The notes below the pieces were generated by a model. It was given only the letters and a program-made list of their open reading frames with translations. It did not search any database and was not told the origin of the DNA. Below, piece after piece: positions 9,602-19,031 of a DNA stretch of 64,000 nt. The position numbers and the translations under genes are program-made. This DNA is from Streptomyces sp. RKAG290 (lineage in GTDB: Bacteria > Actinomycetota > Actinomycetes > Streptomycetales > Streptomycetaceae). Location of the stretch: assembly GCF_023701695.1 (NCBI RefSeq), contig NZ_JAJOZC010000001.1, positions 744,001-808,000 of the forward strand. Reading direction: 5' to 3'. Each line of letters opens with the position of its first letter. Position 1 is the stretch's first letter.

Positions 9602-12293
9602 ATGAGCATCTCCTACGACCGGAACCGCCCCTTCGAAGATGTGCCCGAGGGGCCCATAGGACAGCAGGTCCTCCCTCATCCACCGCTCGTGGGGCGAGAA
9701 AAGATCTTGAGTGACGCCGAAGCGGTGTTGCGTACGACGCAGCACTGCGGGGTGGTACTTGCCGGGCCCGACGGCGTGGGCAAGTCCAGGCTGTTGCACG
9801 AGCTGGCGGCTGCGGCGCGGGGCCGGGGAATGCGCACGCTGATCATGCAGCCCTCGATTAGTGTGCAGTACTCCCCTTGCATACGGTGAGCACCGCCATG
9901 GCTGCCTCCGGGATGAGAGCCCCTCGAACCGTGTCCGAGGCTGCCGCGGAGCTGGGCAGAGCGCAGCAGACCGGTCCGTTCCTCTTGTGCGTGGACGATG
10001 CCCACCTTCTGGACGACGCCTCCGCCGCACTGTTGCTGCACCTTGCCCGCGAGCGCACATGTGCCATCGTGGTGGTCACGAGCGACAATGCCGCCGCCCC
10101 CTCCGAGGTGCTGTCCCTCTGGAAGGACGGGTGGCTCTGCCGCCTCAACGTCGACCCGCTCAACGAAGACCATGTTGCCCGGGTCTGCGGCGTCATGGTC
10201 ACCGAGCCACTGGCACCGGTCACCGCAGCCCGGTTCGCCATGCTCGCCGGCGGCAATCTCATAGCCCTGCGTGAATTGCTCTCCTGTGCTCTGGAGGAGG
10301 GAATTCTCGTACATAACGCGGGGATGTGGATAGACAATGACGAGCCTCTGACGTCATCCCGACTGACGGACCTGTTGTCCCCGCGGTTGGCGGGGCTCCA
10401 TGTCGATGAGCTGTCGGCATTCGAAGCGTTGAGCCTGTCCCGGAGCATGCCGCTGTCCCTGGCACGTCAACTTGCTCCCATGCCGATTTGGGAAGAACTG
10501 GAGAACCGAGAGCTGCTCACCGTCTTCGAGCAGACATCTGAGCTGTGGATCGGTCCTGCGGAACAGCTCACCTCACGTGTTGTCATCGCGCAACTGCCCC
10601 CACTCCGGCGGCGGCGGCTTCTGGGCCTGCTCATCGATCTGTTGCAGACGCATGCGGAAGCAGAAACGGTGGCGCACGTCCAGCTGGTCATGTGGCGACA
10701 GGAGTTGGGGGAGGTTCTGCCCGAGCGATCGCTGCTGGAGGCGGCCTGCTCAGCATGGTGGAATCATGATTGGCACGGCGCTGAAGTGCTCGCCCAACGG
10801 GCCTGGGACCAACATGGCACCGGTTCCGCAGGCATCCTCCTTGCCAAGATCTTGATGCATCAGGGCAACCGCCCAGCTGCCGAACGAATCCTGCGAGAGG
10901 TGACGACGGAAGCAGGCCCGCGAGAGAGGGCCGAAGCCGAGGAAGTCCTGGGAAGAGGACGCCTGGTGCACGACACGGAGCGAGCCCACGCCCAGCAGGG
11001 AGCGACGAGAGCCACAACGCACTGGAGAGCGCCGCTCCCCCACCCCCCATGCTTCAAACCCCCACCCCTGACTGCCTTTCCGTGGACGGAGCAGTTGCCG
11101 AAATGATGGGTGGGCGGCCTCAGGACTCCTGGCAGATCGCTCGGTCCGTACTGCAGAGCGAGGATCCGGAGCTGGTGGCGATGGCTGGGTCTGCAGCACT
11201 CGTTGCACTGCTCAGCATCGGGCGTCCGCTGGACTGCCTGGAGCTTGTTCCCCGGCTCGGTTGGGCCCGGTCCCACGTCCAGGAGTCGGATGTACTCCAC
11301 TACGACGCGCTCAACCTCTCCGTGCTCACCGCGTACGCGCGTGGCATCAGCGGTGACATCCAGGAAGCGACTCACGAGTTGCGCGGGATGGTGCGCCAGG
11401 CTGCAGCGGCACGTAACACTCCCCTGGCCGACAGGGCAGGCGTCATGCTTGCCCGGCTACTCTTCGACCAGGGCGAAGTGTCCGAAGCACACCGGCTGTT
11501 CGTCGCCGCGAGTGAGAGCGACGGCATGCTGATCATGCGACAGTTGGCCTGTGCCGGGGCCCTGTTCAGCTCCTTGCATCTCGATGATGCCGAGCTGATC
11601 GAATCTGCGGCAGCCAGGCTGACGGAATGCCCGCAAGAAGGGCTCCACCGAGTGGAGATCGACCTGGCCTCCGCCATGCTCGAGGCCCATCGCGGTCGTG
11701 TCGGGACCGCGATGAAGGTCCTCAAGGAAGCAGCGAACAGGGCGAAACGAACCGGAGCCTATGCAGAGCTGGCAGACGTTGTTCACCTCATGACGCGCCT
11801 GGACAACGCAGACTGCGCCGTCGAATTCTGCGGCCCTTGGGTCGACGACGTTCAGGGGACGCTGGACCGGGCGCGCTTCGCGTTCGCCGGTGCGGTAGCG
11901 TCGGGCAACGCGGACCATGTTGCCCGGTGTGCCGAGGACTTCACTGCTGCCGGAGCCCCGCTGTACGCGGCAGAAGCGTGGGCAGTCGCCTCCAGAATGT
12001 TCCGCAAGGCAGGGGAGCCGCGCCGCGCCACCGCCACCGCACGCCGGTGTGCCGAGGCGCGCAAGACCTACGATGGCACGCCCACTCTGCTGCTTCAGAT
12101 CATTGAGGACACCCTGCCTCTGAGTCGTAGGGAGCGAGAGATCGCCAGGCAGGTGGCGGGAGGGTTGTCGAACAAGGAAATAGCAGAGCGTCTGGTCATC
12201 TCGGTACGGACCGTCGACAATCACCTGTACCGGGTCTACCGGAAACTGGGGGTCAGGAACCGCCGAGCCCTGAAGGCCCTGGTCCAGCCGTAA
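9602..12293 (+). CDS. LAL-family LuxR-type regulator 3, interrupted by two frameshifts as read
   Basis: Three successive frames together make one LAL regulator. Frame one (from ATG 9602, GAAGGA upstream) has PLVGREK and Walker A GPDGVGKS. Frame two (about 9877-11106) has Walker B FLLCVDDAHLLDD and the helical middle. Frame three (about 11049-12293) ends with a LuxR helix-turn-helix (LSRREREIARQVAGG, SNKEIAERL, RTVDNHLYR). Each break sits on a C run: CCCC at 9873-9876, and CCCCC/CCCCCC at 11037-11048. Adding one C at each gives a continuous 897-residue protein, close to its two paralogues in size. Either this is a pseudogene or the runs are under-called; the same pattern elsewhere in the window favours the latter. 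It diverges more from LAL1 and LAL2 than they do from each other. Confidence 0.75.
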
Positions 12294-12609
12294 CGGCAGC
12301 GCGCACGAGCGGGGCGCCCAGGACCGTGGGGTGTGCTGGACCGCGAGACTGCCCGGTGGCTGCGGCGCACCGCCTCGCTGGTGACCGTCCCTGGCCGGAC
12401 CAGGCACCGGCATCAGCCACGACGGCGTTTGGCGCGCCTGCTGTCGACGCGCGGGCGTGGACGAGACCCGGCCGGAATGCTCCGGTGGAGTTCCGTTTTT
12501 CGCCCGTTGTTCACGCCCCCGTACGCGCCGAGCCCGCCACGGGACGCATTCGGGCGCCGCCGTCGTGCGACCCCGCTGCTCTGACCGCGCGCCGCAGCCG
12601 TGAACAGGC
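12294..12609. other. Intergenic stretch between convergent genes
   Basis: This is 316 bases between the stop of LAL3 (plus) and the stop of the Ser/Gly-rich membrane protein (minus). Long frames run through it on both strands, but they are out-of-frame continuations of the flanking genes with no start signal or recognisable product. I see no convincing terminator stem. Confidence 0.45.
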
Positions 12610-13544
12610 TCAGGACCCTCCCAGCAGTCCTCCGAGCAGTCCGCCCAGCAGGTCACCGAGCGGCCCGCCGGAGGTGTCCGTGTCCCCGTTCTCATGGTCG
12701 TGCGCGTGGTCACCGCCGGTGGAAGGTGTCCCGGGGTGGTGCCCGGAGCGGGTGGGGTGGGCTTGCTCGTGGACTCCCCTCCCCCGGCGCCGGGCTGCTC
12801 GGTGCCGTCGGAACCGGGGGCGGGGGTCTGCACACCGGACGCGTTCGATCCGGGGTTCTTCACTCCCGAGCCCGTCGAACCGGATGTCTTCGTACCGGAT
12901 GATTTCGTACCGGACGTCTTCGAACCGGAGGAAGGCACAGCGGGTCCCGAGTCGACTTCGGGCATGTTGGCCGGTCCGGCGGATGCTGCCGGCGGCCGAG
13001 GAACGGTGGGCCAGATCCCCGGGCCATGGACACCGGCCGCCCGCGCACGGGCCCCGGAGTCGGTGGCCGGTGCGGCTTCGCGTTCACCCTGGGCCTGGGG
13101 CGGCCGCTCACCGGTCGCGCGGTCCAGGCCCATCGCGCGGGGCAGCTGGAGGAAGGGCGCGCTGGAGTCGCCTCCGATCAGCGAGGCGACCACGGTCATG
13201 GCGTAGCAGGCACAGCAGGCAGCCGTCAGAGTGCCGGCACGACGCCAGGTACGGCTGCGCTTCCCGGTGGCGTCCACGAAGACCGGCCGGGCGGGCGGCA
13301 TGGCGATTCGGGGGCCCGTCCCGTCGGGGAGGGCGCTCACATCGGACGGGCCGGCGTCCGGGGCGTGGTGCCCCTCAGGGCCGCTTTCGCGGCGAGGGTC
13401 CCCGCTCCGGTGGCCGTCTCCGTCGTCGTCTGCGGGTCTGCTGCCGTCCCGCAGGTCCCGTGCGTCGTCGACTGCCGCACTCGGTATGCCCATCTGCGTC
13501 TCCACCTGTCTCGGTCCGCCGGGCCGTTCGCCGGCATCGCTCAT
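12610..13544 (-). CDS. Single-pass membrane protein with Ser/Gly/Thr-rich extracellular stalk, frameshifted as read
   Basis: From ATG 13544 the protein has a charged, Asp/Gly-rich cytoplasmic part, then a transmembrane segment around residues 105-125 (LTAACCACYAMTVVASLIGG). After this comes a low-complexity stalk of short repeats (SGSKTSGTKSSGTKTSGST). In the frame as read the end becomes Arg/Trp/Cys-rich and runs antisense through LAL3. The alternative frame instead gives GDHAHDHENGDTDTSGGPLG followed by three LLGG units and TGA at 12610-12612, a tail typical of actinobacterial surface proteins. Adding one C to the CCCC run near 12730-12733 restores a 311-residue protein. Function is unknown; a wall-spanning anchor or stalk is the structural inference. 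Confidence 0.6.
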
Positions 13545-13835
13545 CCGCCACCGGGGGTCCGCGCACGCGCGCGCGGACCAGGCCCGGCAACGATGCCGGA
13601 CCTGTCCCCTGAACTATTCGGATCCAAATGCCTTACGGATTGGTCTGGTTGACCGTCGGCCGAGTTCTATTGTCGCGGACGGGAGAGCCGCTGTCCGCCA
13701 CACGGGCACCCGGCGGGCGCCTTTCAGCCGCCGCTTTATAGGGGGCGGCCACGGCGACGCGCCTCGGTCCGGATGGGGGTCCCCCTCCCGTGCCGCTGCT
13801 CCGGACTTCGTCCCGGTTGCTGCGTGCTCCGGGGA
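13545..13835. other. Short intergenic stretch, no gene seen
   Basis: This is the region upstream of the Ser/Gly-rich membrane protein (minus strand). With the following terminator it makes about 350 bases without a supportable gene. A promoter for the minus gene is expected here, but no convincing -35/-10 pair was found. Confidence 0.4.
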
Positions 13836-13890
13836 TCGCGCGCGAGGCCGGGACCGATCCCCCGAGCCCCGGCCCCGACCTCGCGCGCGA
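13836..13890 (-). terminator. Stem-loop downstream of racemase fragment
   Basis: TCGCGCGCGAGG (13836-13847) pairs perfectly with CCTCGCGCGCGA (13879-13890), and the loop holds further pairing G/C blocks (CCGGG with CCCCGG). It begins just beyond the minus-strand stop at 13896-13898, the position expected of a transcription terminator for that gene. There is no T tract, as is usual for Streptomyces terminators. Confidence 0.5.
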
Positions 13891-13895
13891 GCGCT

Positions 13896-14085
13896 TCAGG
13901 CCGCCCGCGGGGGCCAGTTGACGATCCGCTTGGGGCGAGGCGGTGCGTATGTGCGCACCTTGGAGGTGGACAGGCCGAGACGGACGAGGGACTCGGCGAT
14001 CGTCACCGCGGCGCTCACCCCGTCGACGCCCGGCACCCCGGTACGTGCGACCACGCGCTCGGCGACAGTGCGGCGTGGGCCGGCG
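13896..14085 (-). pseudogene. Aspartate/glutamate (hydantoin-type) racemase, C-terminal fragment
   Basis: The minus strand encodes AERVVARTGVPGVDGVSAAV, then TIAESLVRLGLSTSKV and a PPRPKRIVNWPP tail ending at TGA 13898-13896. The pattern 'GVP.VDGV.AAV..AE.LV.LGL.TSK' is the C-terminal end of Asp/Glu/hydantoin racemase-family proteins. Everything before it, including the first catalytic Cys and most of the second domain, is absent: upstream the frame runs into a 19-bp perfect hairpin with no start. I therefore read it as the left-over 3' end of a deleted gene. The next minus-strand gene upstream is the lysA-type decarboxylase. Confidence 0.55.
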
Positions 14086-14111
14086 GACAGTCGTCCGCCG
14101 GCCCACGCCGC
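14070..14111. terminator. Perfect 19-bp stem-loop
   Basis: The arms 14070-14088 and 14093-14111 are exact reverse complements (GCGGCGTGGGCCGGCGGAC) with a four-base loop AGTC. It lies about 215 bases downstream of the lysA-type stop and overlaps the broken 5' end of the racemase fragment. It could terminate the lysA transcript; its position at a truncation point also makes a deletion-junction hairpin possible. Confidence 0.55.
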
Positions 14112-14325
14112 GCTTGCACTTCTGCTGATTGACTGTCAGGACCGGTCCGGCTGCTTGACGGACGGCACCCGGTGTCCGGGGAGGCTTGCGGCGACGCTCG
14201 GGCCGATGGCATCGTCTGGGGCCACGGATACTCCCCATGGGGGCGGACGGCCGGCGCCGCAGCCTTCGGCTCCGACCTCGACGGCGGCCTGCCCTCGGCC
14301 GCTCACCGCTGCCCGCGTGGACCGC

Positions 14326-15705
14326 TCAGAGCCCGAGATCGCGGCTGTTGATGTCGGCCAGGGATTCGCGGCGTACCAGAAGCCGGGCACGTCCCTCGTG
14401 GACGGCTACCACGGGTGGACGGCCGACCGCGTTGTAACTCGATGCCATGGAGAGGTGATAGGCCCCCGCGACCGGGACGGCCACCAGGTCTCCGGGGCGG
14501 ACGTCGCCCGGCATCTCCACATCGGGGGCGAGCACATCGCCCGCCTCGCAGTGCCGGCCTACGACGGTCGCCGTGCAGGGCCCGGCTGTCGAGCGCCTGC
14601 CGATGAGCCGGGGTGCGTAGCGGACTCCGTACAGCGCGGGCCGCGGGTTGTCGCTCATTCCGCCGTCGACGGCGACGAAGACCCTGTTTCCCGTCCTCTT
14701 GACCGCGAGCACCCGGTAGAGCGCCACGCCCGCCGGCCCGACCAGCGCGCGGCCCGGCTCGATGGTGAGCCGGGGCACGGGGAGGCCTGCCGCGGCGCAG
14801 CTCGTGGCCAGTTCGCGACGGATGCGGCTGCCGAAGGACGGTATGTCGAGCGCGCTCTCCCCCGGCCGGTAGGCGACCGCGTGGCCGCCGCCCAGGTCCA
14901 GTTCGGGGAGCACGACTCCGTGCTGCTGACGGATCTGGGCGAGCAGCCCCACCACCCGGCGCAGAGCTGTCAGGTAGGGCTTGACCGTGGTGATCTGCGA
15001 GCCGATGTGGCAATGCAGGCCGGTCAGTTCCAGTCCGGGCTGTGCGAGGATCCGTGCGACGGCGTGCTGGGCGCTGCCGTCGGTGAGGGAGAGCCCGAAC
15101 TTCTGGTCGTCCGTGCCGGTGCGGACAGCGACGTGGCTGCCCGCGCTCACCCCCGGAACCACGCGCACCAGCACCTTCTGGCGGGCGCCGGCCGGAACGA
15201 GCGTGGCCAGCCGGGCGATCTCCCAGGCGCTGTCGATGACGATGCGTCCGACGCCCAGGCGCAGCGCCGCGCTCAGGTCGTCGGGGCTCTTGGCGTTGCC
15301 GTGCAGCACGATGCGCTCGGGCGGGAAGCCGGTGGTGACGGCGAGTTCCAGCTCGCCCGCGGAGCAGACGTCCAGGCCGAGGCCCTCCTCCTGTACCCAG
15401 TGCAGGAGGGCGCGGCAGAGGAAGGCCTTCGCCGCGTAGACGACGTCGGTGTCCGGGAAGGCGCGCGTGTACGTACGGCAGCGCTCCCGCACCTCTCCCT
15501 CGTCAAGGAGGTAGACCGGGGTGCCGAACCGCTCGGCCGTCTCGACGAGGGAGACGCCTGCGACCGAGACATCGCCGCGGGAGACGAGCCGGGCCGAAGC
15601 GGGCCAGACGGACAGCGCGGCAGCGTGCGCCGGCGGTAGCGCGGTTGCGGGCGGGGCGGCCGGCGTCGGGGCCGGCACGACAGGTACCGGCAGTGATGTG
15701 GTCAT
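14326..15705 (-). CDS. lysA: Diaminopimelate decarboxylase-family PLP enzyme
   Basis: A 459-residue fold-type III PLP decarboxylase. The family reaction converts meso-diaminopimelate to L-lysine and CO2. Seen: a 45-residue Pro/Ala-rich N-terminal extension, then the PLP lysine in VVYAAKAFLC (Lys93), the HCHIGSQI motif, the glycine loop ELDLGGGHAV, EPGRALVG for phosphate binding, and the active-site Cys in GRHCEAGDVL followed by YHLSMASSYN at the dimer interface. ATG 15705 follows GGGAG and lies 9 bases after the stop of the SAV_915-family gene, so the two are an operon. Streptomycetes normally have a separate housekeeping lysA, so this may be a second copy or act on a related amino acid. Family assignment is firm; substrate is less so. 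Confidence 0.85.
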   Translation of the reverse strand: MTTSLPVPVVPAPTPAAPPATALPPAHAAALSVWPASARLVSRGDVSVAGVSLVETAERFGTPVYLLDEGEVRERCRTYTRAFPDTDVVYAAKAFLCRALLHWVQEEGLGLDVCSAGELELAVTTGFPPERIVLHGNAKSPDDLSAALRLGVGRIVIDSAWEIARLATLVPAGARQKVLVRVVPGVSAGSHVAVRTGTDDQKFGLSLTDGSAQHAVARILAQPGLELTGLHCHIGSQITTVKPYLTALRRVVGLLAQIRQQHGVVLPELDLGGGHAVAYRPGESALDIPSFGSRIRRELATSCAAAGLPVPRLTIEPGRALVGPAGVALYRVLAVKRTGNRVFVAVDGGMSDNPRPALYGVRYAPRLIGRRSTAGPCTATVVGRHCEAGDVLAPDVEMPGDVRPGDLVAVPVAGAYHLSMASSYNAVGRPPVVAVHEGRARLLVRRESLADINSRDLGL

Positions 15706-15714
15706 GGTGCTCCC

Positions 15715-16152
15715 TCAGCCGATCAGAAGGTCGATGCCGGGGACGACGGCTGCCGAACCGGTCGCACGGACTCCCCCGGCCGGTCGCGCGTTCCGGACCG
15801 GACGGCTCTCCCGCTGCGACGCCGGAGCCGGGCGGGGGGCGCGCTGCGCGGTGGGTGCGGCGCCGGGTCCGGGGGCGGCGAGCAGCGGGTCGACGACGAG
15901 GCCGAGTGCGCCCAGGGGTGCGACGAGGGCGCGCACCGCCGGCTCGGAGAGCCTGATCCAGGTCTGCCGCTGTCCCAGGGTGAGGGCCAGCCGTCGCTCG
16001 TCGGTGAAGGCGACTGCGGTGCGGGCTCCCAGGGGCGTACGGAAGAGGCGGACGCAGTGGCCGGCAGGCCCGGACCGGACCGGTACGAACAGTGCTCCGG
16101 TCCGGTTCCGTTCAAGGGGGTCGGGGTCCTCGGCACGCTGGTGGTCGTTCAT
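15715..16152 (-). CDS. SAV_915-family protein
   Basis: A 145-residue protein matching the SAV_915 family of actinobacteria (SseB-like fold). Seen: VPVRSGPAGHCVRLFRTPLG, then TAVAFTDERRLALTLG and WIRLSEPAVRALVAPLG, the usual core of this family, followed by a Pro/Ala/Arg-rich tail of about 50 residues. Its function is unknown. ATG 16152 is preferred over the upstream frame because GAGGAG lies six bases before it. It is the first gene of a two-gene unit with the lysA-type decarboxylase, nine bases downstream. I see no signal peptide or membrane helix. Confidence 0.7.
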   Translation of the reverse strand: MNDHQRAEDPDPLERNRTGALFVPVRSGPAGHCVRLFRTPLGARTAVAFTDERRLALTLGQRQTWIRLSEPAVRALVAPLGALGLVVDPLLAAPGPGAAPTAQRAPRPAPASQRESRPVRNARPAGGVRATGSAAVVPGIDLLIG

Positions 16153-16326
16153 GGCGCTCCTCGTGGAGGCGGTCGCGTCGCCCCGGACCACTGGCGGGCC
16201 GGGGCACTGTCATGACGCTATGCCCGCCGCCGCGGCGCCGGCCCGCCCGTTAGCGGCCTCTTGATCCCGCGCACCCGACCCTTGATGCCCGGTTGACGAC
16301 GCGACGGCGCGCCGGCCATGTGCGGG

Positions 16327-18270
16327 TCAGCCGACGTGGATGCGCGGCCGTCGCGTCAGATCGGGTTCGGCGCGGCGCAGCACTTCGCGCGTCACGGGTG
16401 CGACCTCGCCGTGACCGAAGACGAGGAAGCGCAGCAGGTGCCCCACGGGGTTGCCCTCGGTCCAGTTGAAGTAGCCGTGGGGCACCTCCCCGGTCCGCTC
16501 GCGCAGCTCCATCAGCACGGCGGCGATCGTGTTGGGTACGACGGCGCCCTCCACCCGCAGCCGCCGGGCACCGTGCTTCTCGTCGCCGTGCACGTGCAGG
16601 TCGGCCCGGAAGTCGGAGGAGTTGCGGACGAACACCTCCAGGAACAGGACGGGACGGCCGCCAGGGATATGGGTCTGCTCGCGTTGGCTGTACTCCTTGG
16701 CCCGGTACTCGGCCGTGCTGTGCTCCTGCGGCTCGTTGGCGATGATCCGCAACGGCCCCGAGGCGGCGGCCTCGTCGATGATCTTCGAGGCCGACTCGTC
16801 GAACGTCACCGCCGTGGCACGGAGTTCGAACGCCCGGTGGATGCGGGACGCGAACGAGGTGAGCAGGATGGCGGTGATGAACAGTGCGGCGATCTTGATG
16901 CCGTCCGGGCGCTCGATGACGTTGGTGACCAGGGTGTACGCGAAGACCACGACGATGACGCCGAAGCCGACGGCCGCCTTCCGGTGACCGCGCGCACGGG
17001 CGGCGATGGTCGAGGCGAAGGACGCCGAGAGCATCAGGACCAGCACTCCGGTCGCGTACGCACCGCTCTGCGCGTCGACGTCCGCGTGGAACCAGAGGGT
17101 GATGCCGACCGCGATCGCCATGAAGACCAGCACCAGGGGCCGCACCGCACGCGTCCACTCCGGTGCCATCCCGTAGCGGGGCAGATAGCGCGGTACGAGG
17201 TTGAGGAGGCCGGCCATCGCCGAGGCGCCGGCGAACCACAGGATCGCGATCGTCGACACGTCGTACCCCGTCCCGAAGGCCTCACCCAGGTGCTCGTGCG
17301 CCAGGTAGGCCAGGGCGCGGCCGTTGGCCGGCCCGCCGGACTCGAAGTCGTCCTCGGGGATCAGGATGGTGGTGGCCAGGCTGGAGAGCAGCAGGAAGCA
17401 GCTCATGATCAGTGCCGCGGTGGTGAGGAGCCTGCGGGTGTCCCGGATCCGCCCGGCGGGCTTCTCGTACGTGTCCGTGGAGTCGCCCCGGATCTGCGGC
17501 ATGACGGCCACGCCGGTCTCGAAACCGGACATGCCCAGGGCCAGCTTGGGGAAGACCAGCAGCGCCACCCCGATCATGGCGAGCGGTGAGGAGTGGGCAG
17601 CGGTCATCGCGTCCCACCAGTTCCCGATCACGACGGGCTCGGACAGGATCTGCCACGCCGAGGTCGCGAGGACGGCCAGATTGAGCGTGAGGTAGAGGCC
17701 GACGAGGACCACCGCGATGCCGATGGCCTCGCGGAAGCCCTTGAGGAAGACCGCGCCCAGGCCCCCGACCAGCACGAGGGTGATCCAGACGTTGCCGCCG
17801 TCCATCCAGTGCGGGGCGAAGGGGTTCTCGACCACGTGCGCGGAGGCGTCCGCGGCCGACAGGGTGATGGTGATGATGAAGTCGGTGGCCGCGAAACCCA
17901 GCAGCACCAGGACGAAGATCTTCCCGGCCCACCAGGGGAGCAGCCGCTCCAGCATCGCGATCGAGCCCTCACCGTGCGGGCTCTCCTTGGCCACTCGCCG
18001 GTACACCGGCAGCGCGCCGCCCAGGGTCAGCGCGATCAGCACCAGGGTGGCCAGGGGCGAGAGCAGCCCTGCGGCGAGTGCGGCGATGCCCGGCTGATAG
18101 CCGAGCGTGGAGAAGTAGTCGACGCCCGTCAGGCACATCACGCGCCACCAGGTATGGCCCTTGTGCTCGGTCGGCGGGGTGCCGTGCGGGCCGGGGTGGC
18201 GGGCCGACTGCTCGCTCAGCCCTTCCAGCAGCCAGGTCCGGGCGGCATGTCCTTCCCGCTCTCCGCTCAT
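16327..18270 (-). CDS. APC-superfamily amino acid permease with C-terminal cytosolic domain
   Basis: A 647-residue membrane protein. It has about twelve hydrophobic segments, beginning at [20 protein letters not shown] (the first-helix helix-break motif of APC permeases) and including [15 protein letters not shown]. It then continues with a soluble domain of roughly 150 residues (from [10 protein letters not shown] to the end). This layout is typical of streptomycete 'APC family permease' proteins related to amino acid or potassium transporters; the actual substrate is not determinable. ATG 18270 starts the frame. It is monocistronic: 134 bases separate it from the SAV_915 gene and 150 from the next gene upstream. 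I looked for a c-di-AMP riboswitch in the leader, common for such permeases, and did not see one. Confidence 0.8.
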   Translation of the reverse strand: MSGEREGHAARTWLLEGLSEQSARHPGPHGTPPTEHKGHTWWRVMCLTGVDYFSTLGYQPGIAALAAGLLSPLATLVLIALTLGGALPVYRRVAKESPHGEGSIAMLERLLPWWAGKIFVLVLLGFAATDFIITITLSAADASAHVVENPFAPHWMDGGNVWITLVLVGGLGAVFLKGFREAIGIAVVLVGLYLTLNLAVLATSAWQILSEPVVIGNWWDAMTAAHSSPLAMIGVALLVFPKLALGMSGFETGVAVMPQIRGDSTDTYEKPAGRIRDTRRLLTTAALIMSCFLLLSSLATTILIPEDDFESGGPANGRALAYLAHEHLGEAFGTGYDVSTIAILWFAGASAMAGLLNLVPRYLPRYGMAPEWTRAVRPLVLVFMAIAVGITLWFHADVDAQSGAYATGVLVLMLSASFASTIAARARGHRKAAVGFGVIVVVFAYTLVTNVIERPDGIKIAALFITAILLTSFASRIHRAFELRATAVTFDESASKIIDEAAASGPLRIIANEPQEHSTAEYRAKEYSQREQTHIPGGRPVLFLEVFVRNSSDFRADLHVHGDEKHGARRLRVEGAVVPNTIAAVLMELRERTGEVPHGYFNWTEGNPVGHLLRFLVFGHGEVAPVTREVLRRAEPDLTRRPRIHVG

Positions 18271-18420
18271 CTGCGCGTACTTCCCGTCCTGCTCGCCGAA
18301 TCGGTGTGCAAGGAGCGAGTATGCAGGTCGGAGTCATCAGGATCACGGACGGTGACGGGGACCGTCAGCCCTGTGTCCTTCCGCTTCTCGCGCGGCGACC
18401 CGTGGTGCTGCCGGGTCCGG

Positions 18421-19017
18421 TCAGGGAGTGGCCGCGGAGACGACGTAGACGACGGGGGACATCGGGTCGCTCATGTCGACGGTGATGTCCTGGGTGGGGC
18501 GCGGGTCCTTGTTCGTGTGGGTGGTCCCCGCCCACACGACGCCGTCACCGAAGTACCAGCCCGCGATCTTGGTGTCGCGTGCGCCGACGGTGACCTTCCC
18601 CGCGGTCAGCGCGGCGCGGCCGGTGCCGACCTGGGTCAGGAAGCGGTCGAGGCCGTTGGACGTGGTGCGGAACTGCACGTACATCCGGCTGGCCTTCCAG
18701 TTGTTGGTCTCGTAGTACTCGACCTCCACCGCGTCGCGGGGGATCGGCACCTCGAAGATCCGGCGCAGCATCCGGGACGGCCAGCCCTCGCGGAGGCCCT
18801 GCGCGGCGGCCTCGGCCGCCTTGTCCTGGCCGGAGCGGCGGCTCTGTCCGGCGGAGATCAGCAGATATCCGGCCGGGACGCCGATGAGCAGCACGATGAT
18901 GGTCGCCGTGATCAGGCGCCTGCGGATCGTTCTGCGCCTGTCCTGCGGCGGCCGCCCGCCGCCCTCGTCGGGCGGCGGGGACTGACGCGGCACGACGGGG
19001 TGCTCGGCTGCGTTCAT
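18421..19017 (-). CDS. Membrane-anchored hypothetical protein
   Basis: A 198-residue protein. Residues 1-35 are Pro/Arg-rich and cytoplasmic, followed by one transmembrane segment (LITATIIVLLIGVPAGYLLI, about residues 35-54) and an extracellular domain with VEVEYYETNNWKASRMYVQF and GWYFGDGVVWAGTTHT. The first Arg-rich stretch before the helix predicts an inside N-terminus. I do not recognise a named domain. It begins 14 bases downstream of the glucokinase stop, so the two are probably co-transcribed. Streptomycetes commonly keep such proteins next to this ROK kinase, but no function follows from that. Confidence 0.7.
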   Translation of the reverse strand: MNAAEHPVVPRQSPPPDEGGGRPPQDRRRTIRRRLITATIIVLLIGVPAGYLLISAGQSRRSGQDKAAEAAAQGLREGWPSRMLRRIFEVPIPRDAVEVEYYETNNWKASRMYVQFRTTSNGLDRFLTQVGTGRAALTAGKVTVGARDTKIAGWYFGDGVVWAGTTHTNKDPRPTQDITVDMSDPMSPVVYVVSAATP

Positions 19018-19031
19018 GGGTGTGGTGATCC

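Noticed and set aside
11457..13544. Long 695-codon frame on the minus strand running through LAL3 and the Ser/Gly-rich gene
   Set aside because: Only the first part is protein-like. The rest is the antisense of the LAL3 coding sequence and is rich in Arg, Trp and Cys, as expected from a shadow frame after a missed base.
18271..18420. c-di-AMP (ydaO-type) riboswitch upstream of the APC permease
   Set aside because: I looked for the characteristic conserved loops on the minus strand and saw none; only a short GACGGT/ACCGTC hairpin is present.
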